DNA from: Alkalihalobacillus bogoriensis ATCC BAA-922
GTDB lineage: Bacteria > Bacillota > Bacilli > Bacillales > Bacillaceae_F
Assembly: GCF_000621445.1 (NCBI RefSeq)
Contig: NZ_JHYI01000040.1
Coordinates: 1-37,945 of the forward strand
Direction: 5' to 3'
Length of the DNA stretch: 37,945 bases
The notes beneath the pieces were generated by a model. That model was not told where the DNA came from. It made no database searches and saw only the letters and a program-made list of their open reading frames with translations. Below are positions 25,192 to 33,547 of the stretch, piece by piece. Within the stretch, counting starts at the first letter, position 1. Each line of letters opens with the position of its first letter. The position numbers were made by a program, and so were the translations under genes.

Positions 25192-26175
25192 TTAAAACAA
25201 GACCGTTTCTTCAATTCCTTGTTTTACTCGGTCGACTGTAGGTAAATACTCATCTTCTACACAAAACTGTGGCACAGGCACATCAAAACCAGCAATCCGT
25301 TTAATTGGTGCTTTTAAATAAATAAGGGCTGCTTCGTTGATTAGTGAAATGATTTCACCACCTAATCCTGCTGTTTTATGGGCTTCATGAATAACAACCG
25401 CACGTCCTGTCTTTTTCACAGATTCAATGATTGTTTCTTTATCTAACGGATACAATGTGCGTAAATCAATGACTTCACACGTCCATCCTTTTTCTTCCTC
25501 TATGCTTTTTGCTGCTTGCATTGCTTCTTTCATCATGGCTCCCCAAGCAAAGATCGTTAAGTCCGTTCCTTCTTTTACAATTTTCGCTTTTCCTAATGGA
25601 ACCGTGTACATTTCTTCTGGCACTTCTTCTTTAAAAGCCCGATACATTCTTGTTGGTTCAAGGAAAATAACCGGATCTGGATCTTCAATAGCGGCTAATA
25701 ATAACCCTTTAGCATCATATGGATTGCTAGGCGCTACTACTTTTAATCCAGGCGTATGCGCAAAAAACGACTCAACACTTTCAGAATGAAGCTCAGGTCC
25801 TCTAATTCCTGCACCATAAGGAGTCCGAATCACCATCGGAACATGAAATTGTCCACGAGTACGGTAACGCATTCTCGCCGCATGAGAAACAATTTGTTCA
25901 AAACCAGGGTAAATAAAAGCTAAAAATTGAATTTCTACAATCGGAAGTTTGCCATTTAAGGCTAGGCCTATGGATGAACCGATAATCCCTGATTCAGCCA
26001 ATGGTGTATCAACGACTCGCTCAGAACCATATTTATCAAGTAACCCTTCTGTGGCACGGAAAACACCGCCATTAACCCCAATGTCTTCCCCTAATAACAT
26101 CACTCGTGAATCTTGCGCTAGTTTTTGGTCAAGTCCTTCCGTTATCGCTTGAATCATTGTTATTTTTCGGCTCAC
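25192..26175 (-). CDS. 2-oxoacid dehydrogenase E1 component, beta subunit
   Basis: This 327-residue transketolase-like subunit forms the E1 heterotetramer with the alpha subunit and helps bind thiamine diphosphate. Typical segments are ITEGLDQKLAQDSRVMLLGEDIG, RVVDTPLAESGIIGSSIGLAL, a Phe/His-rich core QIVSHAARMRYRTRGQF, RGPELHSESVESFFAHTPGLKVV, and C-terminal DLRTLYPLDKETI and EAHKTAGLGGEI. It starts 3 bp after the alpha gene; GGAGG is present. The E2 gene follows after 26 bp. The substrate is unresolved (pyruvate, branched-chain or aromatic 2-oxoacid). Confidence 0.93.
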   Translation of the reverse strand: MSRKITMIQAITEGLDQKLAQDSRVMLLGEDIGVNGGVFRATEGLLDKYGSERVVDTPLAESGIIGSSIGLALNGKLPIVEIQFLAFIYPGFEQIVSHAARMRYRTRGQFHVPMVIRTPYGAGIRGPELHSESVESFFAHTPGLKVVAPSNPYDAKGLLLAAIEDPDPVIFLEPTRMYRAFKEEVPEEMYTVPLGKAKIVKEGTDLTIFAWGAMMKEAMQAAKSIEEEKGWTCEVIDLRTLYPLDKETIIESVKKTGRAVVIHEAHKTAGLGGEIISLINEAALIYLKAPIKRIAGFDVPVPQFCVEDEYLPTVDRVKQGIEETVLF

Positions 26176-26178
26176 CTT

Positions 26179-27276
26179 TTAGTTCCTCCCTTTTTGTCCT
26201 TGTTTGAACTCTTGTTTTTGCTCTTCAATATGCCATGGTGTCGTTGCATACACATGGTCAAACATTTGCATCGGGTCGGCTTTCGGGTACATTTCTGCTT
26301 TTTTTAATTCTTCATCGATTCTCATGTTCATTTCAGTCCATAACTGTTCTTCCTTCGATTCTGACCATAGCCCCTTTTTCACTAGGTATTTTTGCAATCT
26401 TGCTAGTGGATCACGAGCGTCACGCCATTCTTTAGCGAGCTTTTCTTGGTCACGATATTTTTTCGGGTCGTCAGCTGTCGTATGGGCTCCGTAACGGAAT
26501 GTCATCGCTTCAATTAACGTTGGACCTTCTCCATTTTCTGCTCGTTTAATCGCCTCTTTCACAGCTAAATAAACAGCAAAAATATCATTTCCGTCTACAC
26601 GAACTCCTTTAATATCATAAGCAATCGCACGCTGAGCAATTGTCCTTGAAGCCGACTGACTAGAAAATGGCACACTTATGGCATACCCATTGTTTTGGCA
26701 TAAAAAGACTGTCGGTGTTTTTAACACACCAGCAAAATTTAACGCCTCATGGAAATCGCCTTCCGATGTTGCTCCATCTCCGAAAAATGCTAGACTTACA
26801 TTTTTTTCTTTATCGAGTTTACTAGCCCACGCTGTGCCCACCGCATGAAGCATTTGTGTAGCAATTGGTACGCTTGGTGGCATAATACGTTTCCCGTCTG
26901 TACAGGTTGAACCGTCCATATGTCCCATCCAGTATAGAAAAACACGGTACATTTCTTGTCCGAATACAAGCGCAGCAGCATGATCTCGGTATGTTGGAAA
27001 TAACCAATCATTTGTTGATAAAGCTAGGGCACTTCCGACTTGAGAAGCTTCTTGTCCTTCAAAAGGAGCATATGTCCCCATTCTTCCTTGGCGTTGTAAA
27101 TTTATCGACTTTCTATCAAAGGCACGAACCATCACCATATTTTCATACATTTTGACCATTAATGCCTCATCAATCTTCCCGCTAATGGAATTCGTTAATT
27201 CCCCTTCTGGTGTTAACACTTGAAATAGATCGAACTCGTAATTTGCAAATGGAAGCTCACTACTTTTCATTGCCAT
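26179..27276 (-). CDS. 2-oxoacid dehydrogenase E1 component, alpha subunit
   Basis: This 365-residue subunit decarboxylates a 2-oxoacid with thiamine diphosphate. The cofactor motif spans GDG (166-168) to NN (195-196): GDGATSEGDFHEALNFAGV...CQNN. YRDHAAALVFG and the phosphorylation-loop-like FRYGAHTTADDPKKYR are also conserved. It is the first gene of the operon. The 5' region contains a cre-like site at 27456-27469. A sigma-54 -12/-24 element, found before bkd operons in Bacillus, was looked for and not seen. Confidence 0.93.
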   Translation of the reverse strand: MAMKSSELPFANYEFDLFQVLTPEGELTNSISGKIDEALMVKMYENMVMVRAFDRKSINLQRQGRMGTYAPFEGQEASQVGSALALSTNDWLFPTYRDHAAALVFGQEMYRVFLYWMGHMDGSTCTDGKRIMPPSVPIATQMLHAVGTAWASKLDKEKNVSLAFFGDGATSEGDFHEALNFAGVLKTPTVFLCQNNGYAISVPFSSQSASRTIAQRAIAYDIKGVRVDGNDIFAVYLAVKEAIKRAENGEGPTLIEAMTFRYGAHTTADDPKKYRDQEKLAKEWRDARDPLARLQKYLVKKGLWSESKEEQLWTEMNMRIDEELKKAEMYPKADPMQMFDHVYATTPWHIEEQKQEFKQGQKGRN

Positions 27277-27455
27277 ACATTCTCTCTCCCTTCAATTTGA
27301 AAAGCTTTACACTGTGCGAATGTGAATAATAAACATGAAATAGTTGGTACTTTAAGTATAAAAGATCCACTTTTACCGCTATATAGCAAAGAGGATGAAT
27401 TGTTGGAATATTTTTTATAGTTTGTATGAATTAAATCTTTATTTTTTACAGTTTG

Positions 27456-27469
27456 TAAAAGCGCTTACA
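27456..27469 (-). promoter_or_regulatory. cre-like site upstream of the 2-oxoacid dehydrogenase operon
   Basis: On the minus strand TGTAAGCGCTTTTA (preceded by A) matches 14 of 15 positions of WTGNAANCGNWNNCW, 180 bp before the E1alpha start. It suggests CcpA control. Confidence 0.45.
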
Positions 27470-27530
27470 TTTAAGCTTGTCCTTCGTTTTTTTTACCTTT
27501 TCTTTCCCCATTTTCCCTTTTATTCGTACA

Positions 27531-27586
27531 AAGCAAAACACATTCATTTTGCAAGCGTTTACTTACAAAATGAATGTGTTTTGCTT
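27531..27586. promoter_or_regulatory. Perfect 21-bp inverted repeat with a cre sequence across the loop
   Basis: AAGCAAAACACATTCATTTTG (27531-27551, shown to 21 nt; last G closes the stem) pairs perfectly with 27566-27586. The 14-nt loop plus adjoining bases reads TTGCAAGCGTTTACT (27549-27563), a full match to the cre consensus. A T-rich tract follows on +. It lies between two divergent genes (E1alpha - and YitT-like +), where no ordinary terminator is expected. It may end a short unannotated transcript or act as an attenuator for the + gene. Confidence 0.6.
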
Positions 27587-27715
27587 ATTTTTTATTCGAA
27601 ATGAAGGTTAAACGTTACCAAGTGATACATTAGAGTATTTTATCCTACTTTGAATTCTTATACGCTTATTATAAGAAGATTTCTACACACCACTCTATCC
27701 AAAAAGGTGATTAAC

Positions 27716-28375
27716 ATGAAACGAATCCTTTATATTTTATTAGGTTGTATGATTACAAGTTTTGGTGTAATTATTTTATCTCACTCGAATATTGTGACTG
27801 GGGGAACAGCTGGTCTATCTTTAAGCCTCTCCTATTGGTTTAGTATTCCTTTTTCGATTGCGTTCTTTTTAATTAATATTCCATTTTATATTTTCTCAGT
27901 GTTGCGAATGGGATGGAACTTTACGATTACAACGATAATATCGGTGACATTATTGTCAGTTATGACTAGTGTTGACCAGCTATTACCTGCATTTGTGCTC
28001 CCGAGCTGGTTTGGTGCCATTGCTGGCGGACTCATTATTGGGTTTGGTCTTTCTCTCTTGTTTATGAATGGGTCTTCTTTAGGCGGCTTTAATATTCTAT
28101 CTTTATATCTACAAAAAAAATTCTCAATCAATCCTGGCAAAACAACGTTTGCTCTTGATTTCCTCGTTGTGTTTTCGAGTTTCTTTATTGTTGGATTACT
28201 ACAAGGCCTTTACTCGATCATTACAATTGCTGTCACAGCAAAAGTAATTAGTTTCTTTAAAACACGAATTGCTTCAAGTCAACAACCAACCGTAAAAAAA
28301 GAAGCAACACGAAGACATCAAACCCTATCCCAGCCACTGAATCGTAATCTAGTCCTCCCCATTTTTCTATTCTGA
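27716..28375 (+). CDS. YitT/YczE-like (DUF161) membrane protein
   Basis: The protein has 219 residues from the ATG at 27716, 6 nt after AAAGGTGA; the ORF opens earlier at 27650 without a site. It has five or six hydrophobic segments with family marks: SHSNIVTGGTAGLSLSLSYW, FFLINIPFYIFSVLRMGW, and GGLIIGFGLSLLFMNGSSLGGFNIL. It lacks the C-terminal cytosolic DUF2179 domain of longer YitT proteins. The C-terminus is a basic tail (VKKEATRRHQTLSQPLNRN). Function unknown; integral to the cytoplasmic membrane. Its last codons overlap the convergent Lrp gene and the shared terminator. Confidence 0.8.
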   Translation: MKRILYILLGCMITSFGVIILSHSNIVTGGTAGLSLSLSYWFSIPFSIAFFLINIPFYIFSVLRMGWNFTITTIISVTLLSVMTSVDQLLPAFVLPSWFGAIAGGLIIGFGLSLLFMNGSSLGGFNILSLYLQKKFSINPGKTTFALDFLVVFSSFFIVGLLQGLYSIITIAVTAKVISFFKTRIASSQQPTVKKEATRRHQTLSQPLNRNLVLPIFLF

Positions 28376-28393
28376 ATCAAATGTGGGGAGGAC
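28352..28393. terminator. Shared bidirectional terminator overlapping both stop codons
   Basis: GTCCTCCCCA (28352-28361) pairs with TGGGGAGGAC (28384-28393). The stops of the YitT-like (28375) and Lrp-like (28367) genes lie inside the loop, so the genes overlap by 9 bp tail to tail and both mRNAs encode the stem. Confidence 0.75.
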
Positions 28394-28813
28394 GCTTTTA
28401 TTTTCGACTGGTGACTTTAAAACAATTGATGTATTAATAATGCCAAATGGAATTAAATAGTCAATTAATGTTCGAAGGTGATTCATATCGTTTACTGCTG
28501 CCTTCAAAAAATAATTAACCATTCCTGTCACACGATGACATTCAATAATATCAGGATGTTCAACCATCATCTCTTCAAACTCATGGTAAGGAATCTTGAC
28601 TTCACTTACTTGAATAAATAATAAAACATTTCGTCCCACTGCTGCAGGTGAAACCCGAGCAGCTATCCCTTCAATAATCCCTTGTTCTCTTAATCGCGTC
28701 ATTCGCTCAGACACACTAGGTCTGCTTAACGACAGTTCTTTTGACAAATCACTTAATGTAATCCGTCCGTCTTTTTGAAGAATTTCAAGCAATCGAACAT
28801 CTGTGTTATCCAT
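28367..28813 (-). CDS. Lrp/AsnC-family transcriptional regulator
   Basis: The protein has 148 residues from the ATG at 28813, which follows GAAGGTGA; an earlier ATG at 28846 has no site. The N-terminal winged helix includes DNTDVRLLEILQKDGRITLSD and the recognition helix LSRPSVSERMTRLREQGI. The C-terminal RAM/ACT-like sensor is about residues 60-145 (LLFIQVSEVKIPYHEFEEM, ECHRVTGMVNYFLKAAV). Such regulators respond to amino acids. Its position after the phenylalanine dehydrogenase and thioesterase genes suggests control of amino-acid catabolism, perhaps by phenylalanine; that is inference. Confidence 0.9.
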   Translation of the reverse strand: MDNTDVRLLEILQKDGRITLSDLSKELSLSRPSVSERMTRLREQGIIEGIAARVSPAAVGRNVLLFIQVSEVKIPYHEFEEMMVEHPDIIECHRVTGMVNYFLKAAVNDMNHLRTLIDYLIPFGIINTSIVLKSPVENKSVLPTFDSE

Positions 28814-28923
28814 GCAATCACCTTCATTAATTAAGTTGAATTTCATCCTACCTTTACAAATTGAAAGATATTATTATTTTTATCATACCTTTTGAAATGT
28901 TCTACTTTCAAGCTTCATTATCG

Positions 28924-29346
28924 CTATTGCTCTAAAATCATGACAGATGAAGTGACATTAGCGACTAACTTATCATTCTGATTAAGCTCTGCCACTAAAT
29001 AGGCAACTTTACTTCCTATTCTTTCTACTTTTGCTGTCACTTCCACTTCTCCTTGAAAAACAGGGCGATGAAAAGTCGATTGCAATGTAATTGAAGCAAA
29101 AGATTGTTCATCCGTTAGCTTTGATGCGATAGCATAAGCCATTGTAATATCAGCAGCAGAGGTGACAAACCCTCCCATTACAACACCTACACCATTCATG
29201 AACCGCTCATCAACGAACCATTTTGCATGTGCGACTCCTTCTGTACATGCTTGCATTTCGATATGCATTGTATCATCGCAATGTGGTGGTTCATTTTCAC
29301 GTTGGACAACTTTCATTAAATCACTGCTTTTATATTTGCTAATCAT
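28924..29346 (-). CDS. PaaI-like hotdog-fold acyl-CoA thioesterase
   Basis: The protein has 140 residues from the ATG at 29346, which follows AAAAGGAGGG by 6 nt; upstream in-frame codons overlap the pdh end and lack a site. It has the single-domain hotdog pattern of the PaaI family: AKWFVDERFMNGVGVVMGGFVTSAADITMAYAI contains the long central helix and the GG turn, and ASITLQSTFHRPVFQGEVEVTAKVERIG the strands. Family members hydrolyse acyl-CoA esters, including ring-hydroxylated phenylacetyl-CoA in PaaI itself. It starts 14 bp after phenylalanine dehydrogenase, so co-transcription is very likely. An aromatic acyl-CoA substrate is a reasonable inference. Confidence 0.82.
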   Translation of the reverse strand: MISKYKSSDLMKVVQRENEPPHCDDTMHIEMQACTEGVAHAKWFVDERFMNGVGVVMGGFVTSAADITMAYAIASKLTDEQSFASITLQSTFHRPVFQGEVEVTAKVERIGSKVAYLVAELNQNDKLVANVTSSVMILEQ

Positions 29347-29360
29347 ACAGACCCTCCTTT

Positions 29361-30494
29361 TTACACATCCCATTTTGGTCTTTTTGAATGTAAGAAAAAA
29401 CTATTTCTTTCTTTACGGTCTTGAATTCGTTTCTCACACATTTCATTTGCTGCTTTAACTGTTGTCATTTGTTCACGACTCGCTTGTTGAAAAACTTCTA
29501 GTAACGAAAAATAAATCGCTTTTGTTTTCGTCAACACTCGTTCTTTATTCGATCCATAAAGTTCGTCGGCTACTTGAATTAATCCACCACTATTTACAAT
29601 ATAATCAGGCGCATATAAAATCCCTTTTTGGACTAACACTTCTGCATGATGCTCATCTTGAAGCTGATTATTGGCTGAGCCAACAATGGCTTTTACTGTC
29701 ATTTGCTCGATTGTATCGTCATTAATAATGCCACCTAATGCACACGGTACAAAAACATCCGCTTTTGCACGATAAATATCATCACCTTTTACAACAGTGA
29801 CTTCATTTCCAGCTTGTTTTCCGACTTCCTTGATTTGATTCAATACATGCTCATTTATATCCGTCACAATTAAACGACCACCCCCATGAAGAAGCTGCTC
29901 CGCTACTTTAAAACCAACTTTCCCTAACCCTTGAATGGCATATACTTTTCCTGCCACATCATCATGACCAAATAACACTTGGTTTGTCGCTTTGATCCCA
30001 TTAATTACCCCTTCTGCTGTCGGAATCGAAGAGTCACCACTACCTCCATATATTTCTGGAACGCCAACGATGCATTGTGTTTCTTTTAAAGCATGAACAA
30101 AATCGTCCATTGTTGTCCCCATATCTGTTCCGGTGTAAAAGCGACCATTTAAAGAAGCAACATATTGACCAAACGCTCGAAACATTTCTGGTGATTTTTG
30201 TGTACGAGGATCACCAATAATGACCGCTTTCCCTCCACCAAAATCAACATCTGCTGCTGCACATTTATAAGTCATTCCTTTTGACAAGCGTAATACATCG
30301 TCTATAGCTTCAGACATAGTAGAATACGGATGCATACGACATCCCCCCAATGCAGGGCCAAGTGTCGTATCGTGAATGGCGATGATTGCTTTTAACCCTG
30401 TATGGGAATCATTGCAAAAAACAATTTGCTCATGCCCTGACATCGCTTGCAAAACAGAAACTTCTCCGCTCATATCACGTTCTAGTAGATTCAT
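29361..30494 (-). CDS. pdh: Phenylalanine dehydrogenase (Glu/Leu/Phe/Val dehydrogenase family)
   Basis: This 377-residue NAD-dependent enzyme oxidatively deaminates L-phenylalanine to phenylpyruvate and ammonia. Substrate lysine K77 is in [17 protein letters not shown] with catalytic K89, D124 is in [12 protein letters not shown], the NAD motif GLGKVG is at 189-194, and [12 protein letters not shown] and [14 protein letters not shown] follow. [27 protein letters not shown] and the tail [15 protein letters not shown] agree with Bacillus/Thermoactinomyces phenylalanine dehydrogenases rather than leucine dehydrogenase (which has NAAAGLNLGGGK, SRSQF). GGAGG precedes the ATG by 9 nt. It lies 87 bp after the TRAP operon with no clear terminator between. 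Confidence 0.85.
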   Translation of the reverse strand: MNLLERDMSGEVSVLQAMSGHEQIVFCNDSHTGLKAIIAIHDTTLGPALGGCRMHPYSTMSEAIDDVLRLSKGMTYKCAAADVDFGGGKAVIIGDPRTQKSPEMFRAFGQYVASLNGRFYTGTDMGTTMDDFVHALKETQCIVGVPEIYGGSGDSSIPTAEGVINGIKATNQVLFGHDDVAGKVYAIQGLGKVGFKVAEQLLHGGGRLIVTDINEHVLNQIKEVGKQAGNEVTVVKGDDIYRAKADVFVPCALGGIINDDTIEQMTVKAIVGSANNQLQDEHHAEVLVQKGILYAPDYIVNSGGLIQVADELYGSNKERVLTKTKAIYFSLLEVFQQASREQMTTVKAANEMCEKRIQDRKERNSFFLHSKRPKWDV

Positions 30495-30581
30495 TTTTAT
30501 AGACCTCCATCTTTCTCTCTTATTCTCTTATTTTTCATATCCCGCTTTTTAGACGTGACTATATTTTTCTGTATTATTTTT

Positions 30582-31856
30582 TTACTTGTTTAATAGTCCA
30601 AGACTAATGCTTGGAATAAATGTGATAATTAATACATTCACGATGAGCATTAGTAGAAATGGAATAATCGCTTTTACTAATGCTTCATATTTCGTCCCAC
30701 CTACTTGTGCCCCAATAAATAAAGATACACCTACTGGTGGAGTAATGAGACCAATTGAAAGGTTCACAATCATAATGATGCCAAAATGAATCGGATCTAA
30801 ACCAGCACTTACAGCAATTGGCAATAAGATTGGCGTTAATATAATAATGGAAGCGATCGTTTCCATAAACGTACCAACAACGAGTAACAACAGATTAATA
30901 ATTAATAAAATAATAATCGGTGACAAGTCAAAACCTGAAATAAAACTTGCAACAGATTGTGGTACATTTTCTCTCGTTAGGACCATGCCGAATAACCCGG
31001 CTGTTGAAATGATAAATAAAATAACAGATGTTGTCACAACCGAAGACACTAATATTTCTCGTAGTTGTTTTACTTTAATTTGTTTATATACAAACGCGCC
31101 GACAATAAATCCGTATACAACAGCAACAACAGATGCTTCAGTCGGAGTAAAAATTCCACCATAAATTCCACCTAAAATGATCACTGGCATAATTAACGCA
31201 AGAAAAGCTCGTTTAAAAGAATTCCAAATGTTTTTGACATTTGCTTTTTCTAAGTCACTTCCGTAGCCTTTAATCGTCGTGATAATAAAAGCAAGAACCA
31301 TTAAAGAAACACCAATTAATATACCTGGCAAAATCCCTGCAATAAACAATCCACTTACAGACACACCTGCTGAAACACCATACAGGACTAGGGGTACACT
31401 TGGAGGGATAATTATTCCCGTTGTACCAGCAGCAGAATGAATCGCTGTTGCAAAATTACGGTCATACCCTGCTTTTACCATCGACGGAATTAAAATCGCC
31501 CCGATCGCTGCAGTCGTTGCCGCAGCCGAACCCGATAACGCAGCAAAAAACATACAAGAAATAATCGCTACATGAGCAAGCCCGCCTTTCATTTGTCCAA
31601 CGAGGCTTTTGGCAAAATCGACAAGCCGTTCAGATATCCCACCGTGCTCCATTAACTTTCCAGCTAAAATAAAAAATGGTGCAGCCATTAGCGGAAATGA
31701 ATCTAATGAAGCAAATAGTCGTTGTGGCAATGAAATTAATGGGATATCCGCAACTAGGACTAGAAATAACGTGGAGGCTAACCCTAACGCGATGGCGATA
31801 GGGACACTAATAAAAAATAAAACGAGTAAAATAATAAATAGAAGTAAAGTTCCCAT
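30582..31856 (-). CDS. dctM: TRAP transporter large permease DctM
   Basis: This 424-residue membrane protein of the ion-transporter superfamily has about 12 helices in two inverted halves. Conserved segments are SLDSFPLMAAPFFILAGKLMEHGG (discontinuous helix, first half), ISCMFFAALSGSAAATTAAIGAI, GIIIPPSVPLVLYG and, in the second half, MIVNLSIGLITPPVGVSLFIG. It uses the sodium or proton gradient to import an organic acid delivered by DctP. It starts 2 bp after dctQ. The C-terminus has no extension. Confidence 0.92.
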   Translation of the reverse strand: MGTLLLFIILLVLFFISVPIAIALGLASTLFLVLVADIPLISLPQRLFASLDSFPLMAAPFFILAGKLMEHGGISERLVDFAKSLVGQMKGGLAHVAIISCMFFAALSGSAAATTAAIGAILIPSMVKAGYDRNFATAIHSAAGTTGIIIPPSVPLVLYGVSAGVSVSGLFIAGILPGILIGVSLMVLAFIITTIKGYGSDLEKANVKNIWNSFKRAFLALIMPVIILGGIYGGIFTPTEASVVAVVYGFIVGAFVYKQIKVKQLREILVSSVVTTSVILFIISTAGLFGMVLTRENVPQSVASFISGFDLSPIIILLIINLLLLVVGTFMETIASIIILTPILLPIAVSAGLDPIHFGIIMIVNLSIGLITPPVGVSLFIGAQVGGTKYEALVKAIIPFLLMLIVNVLIITFIPSISLGLLNK

Positions 31857-31858
31857 CG

Positions 31859-32347
31859 TTAAAGTCCTTTCTTCTCGAGTTCATTTCCTATAATGGATTG
31901 AATCGTGACATCGATGGCATTAAGCAACATAAGAAACCCACTAATCGGAATGACCATATACACATAGCCCATCGGAAGATTAAGTGCTGCTGATGTTTGG
32001 ACCATTGATCGTTCGGCAAACGCATACCCTTGCACGATCATAAAAAGGAAAAAGGTCGCTCCACAGAGCAAGGCCGCGATTTCAAACACTTTTTGTAACA
32101 TTGGGGGGCACTTCATTTTAAAAAACTCAATGCCAATGTGAGCACCATATTGAAATGCAAAACTCGCACCAAGAAATGTAACCCAAAACATTAAATATCT
32201 TGCGGCTTCCTCAGTCCAAGGAAATGAGGAACCCATGATTTCTCTTGAGATTACTTGAAAAAATATTAAAACGACCATAAGCCCTAACATGGTAGCGCTT
32301 ATGAGCTCAACTACTTTATTGAGATGTGAGACGATAGTTTTGTACAC
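31859..32347 (-). CDS. dctQ: TRAP transporter small permease DctQ
   Basis: This 162-residue protein has four helices and the DctQ signature: ISREIMGSSFPWTEEAARYLMFWVTFLGA (residues about 35-62) and IEFFKMKCP. It forms the membrane complex with DctM. The initiation codon is GTG at 32347. The ribosome site GGAGG is paired with CCTCC directly before the GTG in a small hairpin. A second hairpin separates it from dctP. Confidence 0.88.
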   Translation of the reverse strand: MYKTIVSHLNKVVELISATMLGLMVVLIFFQVISREIMGSSFPWTEEAARYLMFWVTFLGASFAFQYGAHIGIEFFKMKCPPMLQKVFEIAALLCGATFFLFMIVQGYAFAERSMVQTSAALNLPMGYVYMVIPISGFLMLLNAIDVTIQSIIGNELEKKGL

Positions 32348-32360
32348 GGAGGTCTCCTCC
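32348..32360 (-). promoter_or_regulatory. dctQ ribosome binding site inside a hairpin
   Basis: On the minus strand GGAGG-AGA-CCTCC abuts the GTG start codon. The 5-bp stem would hide the Shine-Dalgarno sequence and may lower dctQM translation relative to dctP. Confidence 0.5.
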
Positions 32361-32373
32361 TTTTAGGAAAAGC

Positions 32374-32392
32374 AAAGTGGGAAGCCCACTTT
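32374..32392 (-). terminator. Intra-operon hairpin between dctP and dctQ
   Basis: AAAGTGGG pairs with CCCACTTT around 3 nt, followed by GCTTTTCC on the minus strand. It probably causes partial termination or protects the dctP mRNA, giving more binding protein than permease. Confidence 0.6.
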
Positions 32393-32404
32393 ACTTTTTA
32401 TCTA

Positions 32405-33460
32405 TTATTCACTTGCTCTAATTTTCTCGATAAAGCTTCCGAACTGATCATTAAACTTTTCATACACAGGTTCAACCGCATTTCGGAAAGCTTCAATATC
32501 AATCTCACCTGCTTCCACAATCGTAACCCCTGCTTCAAGTAGCGTTTCTTTTTGCTCTGCTTCCATTTCTTGCGTTAAATTACGTTGAAATGATTTGTAT
32601 TCTTCGCCTTTTTGAACGAATAGCTCTTGAATATCTGTTGGTAATGATTCAAACTTATCTTTATTTAAAACGAGTAATGCTGCAGCATAATACATTCCAA
32701 CTTCACTTAAATGCGCTTGTACTTCATAAATGTTTGTACTTTCTGCTACACCGTATGACGTATCCGTACCATCAACAACACCTTGCTGGAACGAAGTATA
32801 CAATTCTGTAAATGCGATAGGTGTTGGATCTGCTCCTAAAGCGCGATACGTTTCTAGGAAAATATCACTTTCTAACGTTCTCATCTGTAATCCATTTAAA
32901 TCCTCTGGCGTTTTAATTTCTTTTTTATTATTTGTAAAATGTCTCATGCCGTTTTCCCATAATCCTAATCCTTTAAAGCCGTTACTATCAATAGCTGTTA
33001 ATAACTCTTCCCCAACTTCACCGTCTAATGTTTCGTATACATGATTTAAATCTCGGAATAAAAACGGTAAATCAAGAACAGCAACTTCTGGTACAAAATT
33101 AGCAACAGGACCTGATGTTAACAAACTCATATCTAAACTTCCAAGCTGAACTTGTTCTGCTAAATCACGTTCCCCGCCAAGTTGACCATTTCCAAAGATT
33201 TCAAACTGAACTTGTTCATTTGTTTCTTCTGTAATATCTGCTGTCATTTCTTCTAGTGCTATCGTATAAGGATGACCTGGTGGGGCAATATGTCCGATTT
33301 TAATCGTAATTGTATCGCCATTGTTTTCTACAACCTCTGTTTGTGTTTCAGGTTCTGTTGGCTCTGTTGTAGGTCCTCCACTTTCACTGCTTCCACAGGC
33401 AGCTAGCATACTAACCGCTAGTATCCCTAAACCCAAAAGCTTTCCACATGATTTTTTCAC
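32405..33460 (-). CDS. dctP: TRAP transporter substrate-binding protein DctP
   Basis: This 351-residue lipoprotein has signal peptide core LLGLGILAVSMLAAC with lipobox LAAC (Cys22). The DctP fold shows KIGHIAPPGHPYTIALEEM, EIFGNGQLGGERDLAEQVQLGSLDM, GLGLWENGMRHFTNN and LQMRTLESDIF, whose Arg is the usual carboxylate ligand, then PIAFTELYTSFQQGVVDG. It should bind a carboxylate outside the membrane and deliver it to DctQM. The start codon is GTG at 33460 with GGGGGAG 6 nt before it. Adjacent phenylalanine dehydrogenase suggests an aromatic or branched 2-oxo or hydroxy acid; C4-dicarboxylates are an alternative. Confidence 0.92.
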   Translation of the reverse strand: MKKSCGKLLGLGILAVSMLAACGSSESGGPTTEPTEPETQTEVVENNGDTITIKIGHIAPPGHPYTIALEEMTADITEETNEQVQFEIFGNGQLGGERDLAEQVQLGSLDMSLLTSGPVANFVPEVAVLDLPFLFRDLNHVYETLDGEVGEELLTAIDSNGFKGLGLWENGMRHFTNNKKEIKTPEDLNGLQMRTLESDIFLETYRALGADPTPIAFTELYTSFQQGVVDGTDTSYGVAESTNIYEVQAHLSEVGMYYAAALLVLNKDKFESLPTDIQELFVQKGEEYKSFQRNLTQEMEAEQKETLLEAGVTIVEAGEIDIEAFRNAVEPVYEKFNDQFGSFIEKIRASE

Positions 33461-33532
33461 GTTCTACTCCCCCTAATTAAAATAAATCTCTATAACAATA
33501 GCTTTCTTATAAAAAGCTAGGTTATACCCAAA

Positions 33533-33547
33533 AGAAAACGTTTACAT
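33533..33547 (-). promoter_or_regulatory. cre site upstream of the TRAP operon
   Basis: On the minus strand ATGTAAACGTTTTCT matches every position of WTGNAANCGNWNNCW, 73 bp before the dctP start. It implies CcpA-mediated carbon control of the transporter and possibly the phenylalanine dehydrogenase genes behind it. Confidence 0.6.

Noticed and set aside
22481-27276. Naming the operon pdhABCD or bkd
   Set aside because: Substrate specificity cannot be read from the visible motifs, so generic E1/E2/E3 names were kept.
27277-27715. Sigma-54 (-12/-24) promoter or T-box/riboswitch before the E1alpha or YitT-like gene
   Set aside because: No TGGCAC-N5-TTGC element was found, and no T-box or riboswitch landmark sequence was recognised; only the hairpin and cre-like sites remain.
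29361-30494. Leucine dehydrogenase (bcd/yqiT)
   Set aside because: The [12 protein letters not shown] and [10 protein letters not shown] segments and the RNSFF...RPKW tail fit phenylalanine dehydrogenase better.
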